A stretch of 64,000 nt of DNA from Palaemon carinicauda (taxonomy: Eukaryota; Arthropoda; Malacostraca; Decapoda; Palaemonidae), in NCBI RefSeq assembly GCF_036898095.1, contig NC_090765.1:33995507-34059506 (forward strand), written 5' to 3'. A program made the position numbers and the translations under genes. Each line of letters opens with the position of its first letter. Within the stretch, counting starts at the first letter, position 1. Positions 54,989-64,000 of this stretch are shown piece after piece. A model generated the notes under the pieces. The model made no database searches, was not told the DNA's origin, and saw only the letters and a list, made by a program, of their open reading frames with translations.

Positions 54989-55110
54989 CATCATCATCAT
55001 CATCACCACCATCTCCTCCTACGCCTATTGACGCAAAGGGCCTCGGTTAGATTTTGCCAGTCGTCCCTATCTTAAGCTTTTGATTAATACTTCACCATTC
55101 ATCATCTACT
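54989..55110 (-). pseudogene. (GAT)-tailed LINE 3' fragment, copy 4
   Basis: CATCATCATCATC, CTCCTCCTACGCCTATTGAC, GGGCCTCGGTTAGATTTTGC. Only the last about 100 bases. Confidence 0.65.
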
Positions 55111-55309
55111 GAATAGTGAGATGCTAAAATTTAATGGTTCATTAAGCATTAAAGCATTTAGGTATTTTGGGCTTTGAAAATATCCCAGATTATAATTCCG
55201 GCTCTGGCGATTAGCTAAAACAGAAACGTTGTGTTTCCTGATAAAATGTCCGTCAGGGAATCATTATTTCTTTTCTAAATGTTTTCCTCGAAGTAAATCA
55301 AATGGGGGA

Positions 55310-55327
55310 CACACTGTATATATACAT

Positions 55328-55406
<79 letters not shown>

Positions 55407-55615
55407 ATGTATATATACAGTGTATATATATATATATATATACACACACTGTATATATACATTATATATGTATATATATATATATATATATAAAAAAATA
55501 TATATATATATATATATACACTGTATATATATATTATATATGTGTGTATATATATTATATTATATATATGTATATATATATACACAATATATATACAGTA
55601 TATATATATATACAG

Positions 55616-55680
<65 letters not shown>
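55310..55680. repeat. compound (TA)n / (TATACA)n / (GA)n array
   Basis: TA-rich sequence with ACACAC and CAGTGTATA variants, ending in about 21 GA units (55,639-55,680). All long frames across it (Ile/Tyr repeats) are artefacts. Confidence 0.95.
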
Positions 55681-55685
<5 letters not shown>

Positions 55686-55717
55686 AGTAATTATCGTATA
55701 GCGACTCAAATAAAAAC

Positions 55718-55995
55718 AGTTTAATGGACGTTTATGAGTGGAAGAGACAAGGGACAGTGACAATGCCTTAGAGACTAACCATACATACTCATGGTCAGTA
55801 CCCTAGCCTAGCACCTAGCTAGCACCAGGGAGGATCAGGTAATGGCTGCCATGACTCAACAGGTAGATCTGTAGGCTCCTCCAAAGCTCCCATCCTTAGC
55901 TCACAGGGATGGTGATGTTGCAGACACTAAAAGAAACTATGAAGCCTGAGCGGGACTCGAAACCCAGTGAGTGGTTGACATACGGTTGTGATCGA
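55718..55995 (-). mobile_element. tRNA-derived SINE, reverse copy 3
   Basis: GTTTAATGGACGTTTATGAG, CACCAGGGAGGATCAGGTAA, TAGCTCACAGGGATGGTGAT and CGGGACTCGAAACCCAGTG (reversed B box). Confidence 0.75.
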
Positions 55996-56169
55996 TTGTT
56001 ACATTTTGTGTAGATTTGATAAATCTGATTGAATTCTGAAGACTATTGATATTTTTATCAAATATATTCTGTCACTATAAGTTTAAATATCGTCAAATAA
56101 CCTGAAGTTCGTTGTTATTTATTTTCTTTAGACTGATACCATTTAACTTATATCACTAGTCCTTATATT

Positions 56170-56505
56170 GAATTATTATCATTACTAGCTAAGCTACAGT
56201 ATTAGTTGGAAAAACAGGATGCTATAAGCCCAAGGTCTCCAACAAGAGGGAAAATAGCCCATTGAGGAAATGAAATAAGGAAGCTGATAGAATAGAGTGG
56301 CTGATTGTACCTTCAAGCAAGAGAACCCTGACCCAAGAGAGTGGAAGACCATGGTACAGAGGCTATGACACTACCCAAGACTAGAGAACAATGGTTTGAT
56401 TTTGGAGTGTCCCTCTCCTAGAAGAGCTGCTTACCATAGCTAGAGTCTCTTCTGTCCTTATCAAGAGGAAAGTAGCCACTGAACAATTACAGTGCAGTTG
56501 TTATA
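56170..56505 (-). repeat. (TAA)-tailed non-autonomous element, reverse copy
   Basis: GCTACAGTATTAGTTGG, then the long landmarks CTTCAAGCAAGAGAACCC and GACCATGGTACAGAGGCTAT, to CAGTGCAGTTGTTA. It ends exactly where the next LINE fragment begins. Confidence 0.75.
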
Positions 56506-56876
56506 CCCGATTTGAGAACAAAGCCCTCAAGAAGATGTTGGGGGTTAAATGGCTGGTCAGGATTAGAAATGAAACTATAAGAGAGATTACTCGAGTGCCA
56601 TATGTGGATGCGATCATGATGAGGGGTAGATGGAGATGGTTTGGACATGCGCTTTGCACTCCCCAAGAAAGATTAGTTCACCAAACGTTTAACTGGGCTC
56701 CACAAGGCTCTAGAAGAGTTGGAAGACCCAGGCCTACATGGCTGAGGACTATGAAGTGCGAAGTAGGAGATGATCAATGGAGAAGAATTGAATTAAAAGC
56801 TCAAGATGCAGACTTCTGGTGAAATCTAACCGAGGCCCTTTGCGTCAATAGGCGTGGGAGGAGATGATGATGATGT
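56506..56876 (+). pseudogene. (GAT)-tailed LINE 3' fragment, copy 5 (longest)
   Basis: ENKALKKMLGVKWLVRIRNE, TIREITRVPYVDAIMMRGRW, RWFGHALCTPQERLVHQ and RPRPTWLRTMKCEVG form one open frame (56,535-56,822) of 95 codons, then a stop, LTEALCVNRRG and a short GAT tail. It is the best template of the five for defining this family. Confidence 0.8.
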
Positions 56877-56879
56877 TAT

Positions 56880-57283
56880 ACTCAATACACTCATCTATAT
56901 AAGATATCCATCGATACAATGGAAGGAAACAAAGAATTCTCACACTTTTCCGCCATGCCCAATGCTATCAGGGTCATGCAGAGACCAAAGGCAGCTTTTG
57001 GAAGGTGACGTCTTAGCGAACAAAAAGTGCAGGATCACAGATAACGAAGGACAGCCCATTTCCATCTCTCCTATGCTTGTTCGTATCTCGTCTTCTGCTT
57101 GGTGAAGGGCGATGCTCTCACAAATTCAGCTGAAATAAGTCGACCGTAGTTCTCTTTCCTGTGAATGATTTTGAGTTACTTCAGTCAGTTCTGAGTTTTT
57201 TTTTCTAGATCGTAGCTGTCGATGTAATGTTGGTGTGTTGGGCCCTGGTTTCTATAAACCAGCATACCTTAGTTTTTTAGGAG

Positions 57284-57290
<7 letters not shown>
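56880..57290. other. unassigned stretch
   Basis: Nothing recognised; one 83-codon frame (56,854-57,105) without motifs. Confidence 0.35.

Positions 57291-57332
<42 letters not shown>
57291..57332. repeat. (CT)n microsatellite
   Basis: About 21 CT units. Confidence 0.95.
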
Positions 57333-57335
<3 letters not shown>

Positions 57336-57667
57336 AAGTACAATGGAGGATGGCCCCAGAGGGGGAAAGTGCCGTCAGTACACCTCAAAAGGTGTACTGT
57401 ATGTAACTTTCCATTGGCCCTGTCCTTTCCTTCTTGATTCCTATCTCCCGTCCAGCTCCAACTTCTAGCTTTCACATCATAGTATATCTGTAGTATTCCT
57501 ACAGTTGTAGATGGCAGCTGAATGGTCTCCTAGGCCCCAGCACTAGGCTATATAGCCAGATTTCATGAAAATGTTCAGTGGAGGATGGAAAGTTGCCATA
57601 GGTTTTTCATAGACAGACCATATCCCTTCCCTTTTGAAGCAAGCTTCTCTATTCCCTGACCTATTCA

Positions 57668-57671
<4 letters not shown>

Positions 57672-57726
<55 letters not shown>
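57672..57726. repeat. (TA)n microsatellite
   Basis: Two TA blocks joined by one AA step. Confidence 0.95.
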
Positions 57727-57972
57727 CCCCTTTTTGAGTGACGATACCTTAACGTGTTGAAAAAATTTGTGTATCGCCATGATCAGCAAAGCTGTACTAG
57801 TCAGGTCCACCCATACTAGGTTGGTTTGCTGTGAGCGGACAGATGAATGTTTCCCACCATCACCAATCTGCTCTGGCCAGCTTGGTGATGAAAACTGGCC
57901 GAACCCCAGGTGTGAATAAGGACATGTCTGACACTCTTGTCCTGCAGTGGACTAGAAACGGCTGTATTTGTT
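57727..57972. repeat. non-coding module between two (TA)n tracts
   Basis: TTTTTGAGTGACGATACC, GATCAGCAAAGCTGTACTAG, CTAGGTTGGTTTGCTGTGAG and GGCCGAACCCCAGGTGTG. I recall similar sequence as a common palaemonid repeat, but there is one copy here. Confidence 0.35.
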
Positions 57973-58135
57973 ATATATATATATATATATATATATACAT
58001 ACATACATATACTCACTAGTGTATGCAACCCGTCAGAAATGAAGGGGAAATATTCAGATAGATGCACAAACACAGATTCAACCCTTCGAACCCCATCCTC
58101 CTTTCTTAACTACAACATGGCAGTTTCGGCAAGTT

Positions 58136-58438
58136 GTGAGGTTGTGGTGTCATATTGGTAACGTCCCTTTCTGCCTGGCGATCGCTGGACTGGGGTTCAA
58201 GTACTGGTCGATTTCGATGGTTACTAGTAGTGTCTGCAACCTCACCATCCTTGTGAGCTAAAGATGGGACTGTTTGGGGGGAGCCTATAGGTCTTATCTG
58301 CTGAGTCATTAGCCGCCATTGCCTGGCCTTCCCTGGTCCTAGCTTGGGCGCTGATCATATGTATATATGCTCAATCACTATTGCATTGTCACTGTCCCTA
58401 GCCTCTGCCATTCATAAGTGGCCTTTAAACCTTTTAAG
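58136..58438 (+). mobile_element. tRNA-derived SINE, copy 4
   Basis: GGTTGTGGTGTCATATTGGT, B box GGTTCAAGTAC (58,194-58,204), TCATTAGCCGCCATTGCC and CTGCCATTCATAAG; ends TTTAAACCTTTTAAG. Confidence 0.8.
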
Positions 58439-58576
58439 ATTGTGGTTTCCGAGTGTACCTCCTGGGGTACTCCCCTCTCACCAGGGTATGACTACGCCCT
58501 CTCCCCCTACTCGAGGTATGGTGAGAGACCAAGTAGCAATACGTCTGGCCTTGCCGTTGAGCTAAACAGGAAAGCT

Positions 58577-58627
58577 ATATATATATATATATATATATAC
58601 AGGTGTGTATATATATATATATATATA
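58577..58627. repeat. (TA)n with short interruption
   Basis: TA blocks split by CAGGTGTG. Confidence 0.9.
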
Positions 58628-59000
58628 ATGAGAAAGTTAGTTTATTTTTCCACAACATTTATGGTTTCATGCTTCCTCATAAAGGACTCACCAGCAGCGT
58701 GTCGAACCGCCATGCAATATTGCGCCAGTCCCATGAACGCACTCCTGTTATTTTTAATTAGTAAAATGTATGTTGTTCTGTATTTCATTTACAACGTTGC
58801 AATCTTATTTTTTATATATATTCTTTTCCCCTTTATTTCCATCTTTCATAACTAGGTTACTCTCCCTTGATTATAGTTTTTTTTTCTTCCTCTAACTTTT
58901 ATTATCAATTCTTCCTGATCCTTCTTCTTTGGTTTTTTAGAATTCCCTGTCTGTTGTTTCCGATGTAATAAGAAGTAGGAGGTGGCAAATAAAGAGGGAA
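58628..59000. other. unassigned AT-rich stretch
   Basis: Nothing recognised. Confidence 0.35.
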
Positions 59001-59067
<67 letters not shown>

Positions 59068-59270
59068 AGCTGAGCTGCAACCCTAGTTGGAAAAAGCAGG
59101 ATATGCTATAAGCCCAAGGGCTCCAACAGAGAAAGTAACCCAGTGAGGAAAGGAAACAAGAAAAAATCGAATATTTTAAGAAGATTAGCAACATTGAAAT
59201 AAATATTTCCTTTATAAACTATAAAAAAACTTTAACAAAAACAAAAGGAAAGGAAATAAGAATGGAGAAT
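59001..59270 (-). repeat. (TAA)-tailed retroelement, reverse copy
   Basis: ATT tract (59,001-59,067), then GCAACCCTAGTTGGAAAAAG, AACCCAGTGAGGAAAGG and CTATAAAAAAACTTTAAC. Confidence 0.75.
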
Positions 59271-59279
59271 AGAATAGAA

Positions 59280-59434
59280 GAAGAAGAGGAAACCACCTAT
59301 TTGATTCCTACGTAGATGGAAACAGTAGCGAGGTGGAAGTGGAGTAAAAGAGGAGATGGGAACTATTTTGGGGGTGGGCCAGTATCGCAGGGGGCTGGCA
59401 CAGTGTGAATGTGTGCTGACGATGGGGGGGCGCT

Positions 59435-59480
<46 letters not shown>

Positions 59481-60540
59481 GCTGCTGATAGTGAAGATGC
59501 ATCACCTAAAGCAGTAGAGGCCGCTACGTCAACAACAACAACAACAACAACAGCGACATCAACAGCGGTCTCTGTAGCATCAGATGTTGCTATTGCAGTG
59601 ATGCTTCCAGGGTTGGTGCAACTGTTGTGGTTTGTCCGTCCCCGGGTGTCAGATGAAACGCAATGGGGGGGGGGGGGGGGAAGGACCTCCCTAGATCTGT
59701 TCCCCAGAATCGCACTTGAACTCTCTACTACAACGGCAGCTCAACAGATCAGCCAAACCAAACCCACTGCGAAGGTCACTTTCACACGGTGTATATTTGC
59801 CCCGACCTTGACCTGGTGTGGTCCTGGCAAGGACTCCTCCTCCTCCTCCTCCTCCTGTTACGATAGGAGTTTGTGAGTGCGCGCGTGTGTTCGTGCCTCA
59901 GTCCTGTGACCCTGTTTCCCAATCTCCCCACCGGTCGGTGTGACCCTAAGTGGGCCAAGGACCTTTCTACGAGAGTGAATCCTACGGCGCAAGTTGTGTT
60001 TTTCCCCTCCTGCCAGGAAACAAACGTTACTCGTGTTATCTTCGCGTGTGTTGGTGTACGTGTTGTGGTTTTTCCTTTTTTAAGAAAAACAAGAATATGT
60101 AAAATTATTCATGAATAGAAAGGAACCGAGAGGAACCGACGAAGGAAAATGAGAAGGACGCGAAGGAGAGTGAGGTGGTGGTGGAAAGCGAAGGAGGAGG
60201 AGGAGGAGGAGGAGGAGATGGTGGATGGAGGATGATGCAGATAACGTCCACTGGCCATAGGATACTTCCTGAAGGGATCTTTTCCTCTCCATCCTCCAGT
60301 TTCTCCTTCTGCGTCGTGGACGGAGCACGGGTTGGACTGGCTTTAGAACATTTTTCTCTAAATTTTGAGGTTCCTGTCGATATTCCTGTGATTTGATTTT
60401 TATTTACGAAGGACCTCTCAATCAAAACACGTATTTTGACCTTACGTACGAGTGCCACATATATATACTGGTGTGCTAGAGGGAGATGGTTAGAGAGAGA
60501 GAGAGCCGGGTTGGCATATTGTGAGATGAACCAGAATACG
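59280..60540. other. unassigned, relatively GC-rich stretch
   Basis: Contains (CT)n at 59,436-59,479, CAA and G runs and a GGA repeat at 60,193-60,215. Open frames on both strands (155 codons at 59,409; 117 at 60,458 reverse) are driven by these repeats. The composition (CG-containing words around 59,875-60,060) could fit an untranslated first exon, but no splice pair or start is convincing. Confidence 0.3.
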
Positions 60541-60900
60541 ATGTTGGCTCTAATACGTGAAGGGGGAAAGGAGTCCTTGTTGAATCCTATACGTGAAGGG
60601 GAAATGAGTCCTTGTTGGCTCTAATACGTGAAGGGGAAATGAGTCCTTGTTGGATCTAATACGTGAAGGGGGAAAGGAGTCCTTGTTGGGTCTAATACGT
60701 GAAGGGGGAAAGGAGTCCTTGTTGAATCCTATACGTGAAGGGGAAAGGAGTCCTTGTTGGCTCTAATACGTGAAGGGGGAAAGTAGTCCTTGTTGGGTCT
60801 AATACGTGAAGGGGGAAAGGAGTCCTTGTTGGATCTTATACGTGAAGGGGGAAAGGAGTCCTTGTTGGATCTTATACGTGAAGGGGAAAGGAGTCATAGT
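60541..60900. repeat. 35/36-bp minisatellite, about ten units
   Basis: Units of the form TCTAATACGTGAAGGGGGAA, AGGAGTCCTTGTTGG. TACGTGAAG starts at about 60,554, 60,590, 60,625, 60,660, 60,696, 60,732, 60,767, 60,803, 60,839 and 60,875. Two length classes (35 and 36) differ by one G. Confidence 0.93.
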
Positions 60901-61067
60901 GGTAAAGGTGAACTGATGAATGATGGGTTAGAATCATTAGAATTTGTAAGTGCCAGTGACGTCATATGAATGAGGTTGTGTATAGATGTGAATGGTGTGT
61001 AGAGTAAGTATGTTCGTTATACGGTAGTTATTGTTCAAGTGCACGTGTTATATGTAGTGGTGAGGCG

Positions 61068-61070
<3 letters not shown>

Positions 61071-61118
<48 letters not shown>
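61071..61118. repeat. (AG)n microsatellite
   Basis: About 24 AG units. Confidence 0.95.
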
Positions 61119-61121
<3 letters not shown>

Positions 61122-61139
61122 TTACATTCATTTATGTTA

Positions 61140-61457
61140 GTCTCTAGTCTTGGGTAGTGCCATAGCCTGTGTACCATGGTCTTCCTCTGTCCTGAGGTAG
61201 AGTTCTCTTGCTTGAGGGTACACCCAAACACTATTCTATCTTATATCTTCCTCTTTTTTGTATTTTTTTTTCTTTTAAAAGTATATCTAGGAAATATTTA
61301 TTTTAATGTTACTGTTCTTGAAACATTTTATTTTTCATTGTTTCCTTTCTTCACTGGGTTATATTTCCCTGTTGGAGCCCTTGGGCTTTTAGCATCCAGC
61401 TTTTCCAACTAGGGTTGTAGCTTAGCAAGTAATAATAATAATAATAATAATAATAAT
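61140..61457 (+). repeat. (TAA)-tailed non-autonomous element, forward copy
   Basis: CTCTAGTCTTGGGTAGTGCC, CTCTTGCTTGAGGGTACACC, GTTGGAGCCCTTGGGC and a TAA tail (61,431-61,457). It provides the uninterrupted arrangement against which the DIRS-split copy can be compared. Confidence 0.85.
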
Positions 61458-61568
61458 TTTCTATGATATGACGTCAATAATGATTATAACCTAATAGTTC
61501 TTGATACTTAAATGGAAAATATTCAACTTCGGCTATCGTCATTTTGTAAAGAAGAAGTGAAGAGCAGG

Positions 61569-61570
<2 letters not shown>

Positions 61571-61614
<44 letters not shown>
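61571..61614. repeat. (CT)n microsatellite
   Basis: About 20 CT units with one CC step. Confidence 0.93.
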
Positions 61615-61616
<2 letters not shown>

Positions 61617-62327
61617 GAGTACGCATGTGACCCATTTCCAGTATTATTAAATATTTACCTTTTCCCCCTTTTACTTTTAGCTATACTTTTTTTTCCTTCT
61701 TTTCCTTTTTCCTTTTTTTTTGTGAACTGCTTGCTCCATTACATGAAGTGTTTGTATTCAATTTTACCAAGTGGGCAAAATTGTTTGTCAGTTCAAAGAG
61801 TTTTATATTGGATGGAACTTTTCTTTTTCATGAATTCAAGTACCTTTCATTTTCGCTATGGTACGGTATGTGTATGAACTTGTAAACTGCAATGGGAGCT
61901 CTATTTACTCTAGTTTATAGATTATAGTTTGAGTCATTGGGCGAATACAGTTGTATTTTGTTGTGTGAATTGTGACATATTGAATGTATATTTTTGTATG
62001 CTTTTAGAGGTAATAAAGTACATTTAGATCAATTCTTTTTTTGGGGATAAGGTACGAACTAGAGCCAAAGTGGGTGACCTAATAACTTGCTTGTCTGAAA
62101 TCTCTGTTCATCCATTAACATCGCTTTTGTTTACGTAAGTGTTGGGCAAAAGTTCACTTGAGCAATACCACTCATGATAATTTGGTTACCTTTTCAGTGG
62201 GATTTTTTTTTAAATGTTTTCATTTTGAAAACACCTGTGTCTACACTGTGTCTTGTGGATCGTGTTATGTGATAATATGTTCGTTAAATTAACGTTATGT
62301 CATGTGGACGAGTGACTTAATCCCTGG
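61615..62327. other. unassigned, non-repetitive stretch
   Basis: Unique-looking AT-rich sequence with AATAAA at about 62,012 (GGTAATAAAGTAC). It could be a 3' UTR or intergenic; no coding evidence. Confidence 0.35.
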
Positions 62328-62492
62328 ATGTTCAAGTCCTTGAAACTGTGTCCCTCCATTGATAAAATCGAGGAAGAACGCTGCAAGTACACAGGTCTCG
62401 CCATGCCTGAATTTAAGCTGTCCACGTTTACCATTAGGGAAATAATGGAGGTGCTTCTGTTGCATTCAGTGGTACGTGCTTGTATTGACTGA
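62328..62492 (+). CDS. candidate small ORF or first coding exon, unknown product
   Basis: A 54-codon frame starts MFKSLKLCPSIDKIEEERCK and continues YTGLAMPEFKLSTFTIREIM. An in-frame TGA 15 bases upstream supports this ATG as the first. The amino-acid mix looks like real protein rather than repeat translation, and no repeat family overlaps it. A GT at TTCAGTG|GTACGT (62,470 region) could be a splice donor, in which case the frame would continue in a later exon outside the window or further right. I do not recognise the sequence and see no domain. It may equally be a chance ORF. Confidence 0.25.
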   Translation: MFKSLKLCPSIDKIEEERCKYTGLAMPEFKLSTFTIREIMEVLLLHSVVRACID

Positions 62493-62547
62493 AGTGGACC
62501 GCTCTTATATGGAATTCATCTTGTAGTACACTTTCACACCAACACAA

Positions 62548-62842
62548 GAAAAAAAAGAGACTTTTTTTTCCTATACAAGATAGCGTAATGAGTATCATAT
62601 ATGATCCGATTGTGTAAATTGTTGATGGATATTAAACTGCCTCTTAAGAACTCGTCTTATCTTGGCTTTGTGACTCTGAGGAGAAGCAAATAACAAGAAA
62701 AGAGAGACTTTTTTCTCCTTTACGAGATAGCGTAATGAGTATCATACATGACCCGATTGTGTAAATTGTTGATGGATATTAAACTGCCTCTTGAGAACTC
62801 GTCTTATCTTGGCTTTGTGACTCTGAGGAGAAGCAAATAACA
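62548..62842. repeat. 147-bp tandem duplication
   Basis: GATAGCGTAATGAGTATCAT, CCGATTGTGTAAATTGTTG and CTCTGAGGAGAAGCAAATAA each occur twice, 147 bases apart, with only a few differences (ACAAGA/ACGAGA, TATATGATCC/TACATGACCC). Confidence 0.92.
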
Positions 62843-63129
62843 AGAAAAGATAGAACGGAGACTTGGGAGAGGGTGGCCTATGTTTTGGGTGGCAGTGATG
62901 ACCCCAGGCCACCCATCACTTCATGGGCGTCGCTCAGGGCAAGCTGGCATTACGCTGGCTCACCTGTGCCCTCTTCAAAACACGGTAAGGATTTCCCCCT
63001 CGACAGGTTGATCCGCTGCAGGACAAACGCCTCAAACATGTCCTTCCACTCTATGTGTCAGTTTATGCTCACAGATTTTCTTAGCTCGTCAATCTATCGT
63101 TTTCTCTTTCCCTGCCTTATTTTTTTTTT

Positions 63130-63215
63130 TTTTTTGCATTCTCTAAGGACCCATTCTGTTATTCTTATTATATGTCCTGCCCATGTCCATTTCTTATTTT
63201 GTCTCGTACTGCTAT
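63130..63215 (-). pseudogene. short LINE RT tail fragment
   Basis: Reverse strand: KKWTWAGHIIRITEWVLREC, closely similar to the block at 18,890 (KKWTWAGCIMRMTNNRW). About 25 codons only. Confidence 0.4.
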
Positions 63216-63233
63216 TATTCTCATCATTATTTG

Positions 63234-63237
63234 CTCT

Positions 63238-63280
<43 letters not shown>

Positions 63281-63322
63281 TTATATATATAGATATATAT
63301 AGATATGTATATATATATAGAT

Positions 63323-63354
<32 letters not shown>

Positions 63355-63520
63355 ATATGTATACTATATGTTATATATATGTATATATATATATATATGT
63401 ATATATAAATATATACATATATAGTATATATGTATACTATATGTTATATATATGTGTATATATATATGTATATATGTATATGTATATATTATATACTTAT
63501 ATACATATATATACACATAA

Positions 63521-63551
<31 letters not shown>

Positions 63552-63771
63552 ATTTATATATATATATATATATATAGTATATATATATATATATATATAT
63601 AGTATATATGTATAATATATGTTATATATATTTATATATATAATATGATATATATATATATATATATGTTTGTGTATATATTATATACTATTATACATAT
63701 AGATACACATATATATGTACACATATATACATATACATATTTATATATACACATCTATACATATATATATT

Positions 63772-63838
<67 letters not shown>

Positions 63839-63843
63839 ATATA
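63234..63843. repeat. (CT)n followed by long (TA)n / (GT)n array
   Basis: CT repeats (63,234-63,280), then over 500 bases of TA-rich sequence with ATGTATA and ACACATA variants, ending in a GT block (63,806-63,832). Confidence 0.95.
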
Positions 63844-64000
63844 AAGGCCCAAGACCCCTCTCCACCTAAGCTAGGACCAGGGAGGAACAGGCAATGGCTG
63901 CTGATGAATCAGCAGGTAGAGATAAAGTCTCCCCCAAACAACCCTACATCCTTAGCTCACAAGGATGGTGCGATTGCAGACACTATAAGAAACTACCGAG
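63844..64000 (-). mobile_element. tRNA-derived SINE, reverse copy 5, cut by window end
   Basis: AAGGCCCAAGACCCCTCTCC, ACCAGGGAGGAACAGGCAAT, TAGCTCACAAGGATGGTG. The tRNA-like head would lie beyond base 64,000. Confidence 0.75.

Noticed and set aside
55229..55701. 152-codon Ile/Tyr-rich frame and its reverse partner
   Set aside because: Translation of (TA)n and (GA)n tracts.
59409..60458. 155- and 117-codon frames on opposite strands
   Set aside because: Driven by CT, CAA, GGA and CTC runs; no recognised motif and no splice support.

Overview
The window looks like a decapod crustacean chromosome, most likely a caridean (palaemonid) shrimp. The evidence is the very dense (TAA)n, (CA)n, (CT)n and (TA)n microsatellites, and interspersed repeats that I associate from memory with Macrobrachium/Palaemon genomes (the 'CAACCCTAGTTGGAAAAGC' repeat and the 'TTACCCGATAATCATG' element ends). 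There is no bacterial-style gene organisation. Almost all the open reading frames are microsatellite translations or decayed transposon fragments.

Only one host gene is recognised with confidence: the autophagy ubiquitin-like protein ATG12 on the + strand. It has three coding exons (5060-5159, 8165-8301, 12880-13002) that join in frame to a 119-residue product ending in the C-terminal glycine used for conjugation to ATG5. Its two introns are filled with repeats: a G-rich inverted-repeat element, a 51-bp minisatellite, an antisense endonuclease/RT LINE and shared shrimp repeats. A 29-bp tandem duplication abuts the last splice acceptor.

Layout: 1-4.8 kb, truncated LINE/SINE copies and LINE coding remnants. 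5.0-13.2 kb, ATG12. 13.4-22.9 kb, sparse sequence with a piggyBac-like MITE, SINEs and (TAA)-tailed repeats. 22,975-29,728, a structurally complete DIRS-type tyrosine-recombinase retrotransposon: near-identical inverted terminal repeats, an internal complementary region that records the circular junction, and decayed gag, RT/RNase H and recombinase. It sits inside an older (TAA)-tailed repeat and has itself been hit by a SINE-like insertion. 30.6-48.7 kb, badly decayed copies of at least one further DIRS-like family, with RT, RNase H and recombinase remnants and gag-like tandem repeats. 50.2-51.0 kb, a Ty3/gypsy integrase remnant hit by a hAT-like element. 52-57 kb, a cluster of five 3' fragments of one (GAT)-tailed LINE plus a hAT MITE with a perfect 8-bp target duplication. 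57-64 kb, SINEs, simple repeats, a 36-bp minisatellite, a 147-bp duplication and one unassigned small ORF.

The transposon layers give a relative chronology: the (TAA)-tailed repeat, then DIRS inside it, then a SINE-like insertion inside the DIRS gag. The ORFs of the DIRS are broken, but its termini are almost identical. That suggests it was moved as a passenger by enzymes supplied from another copy. All family assignments come from reading the sequence and recalled motifs; no database search was run.
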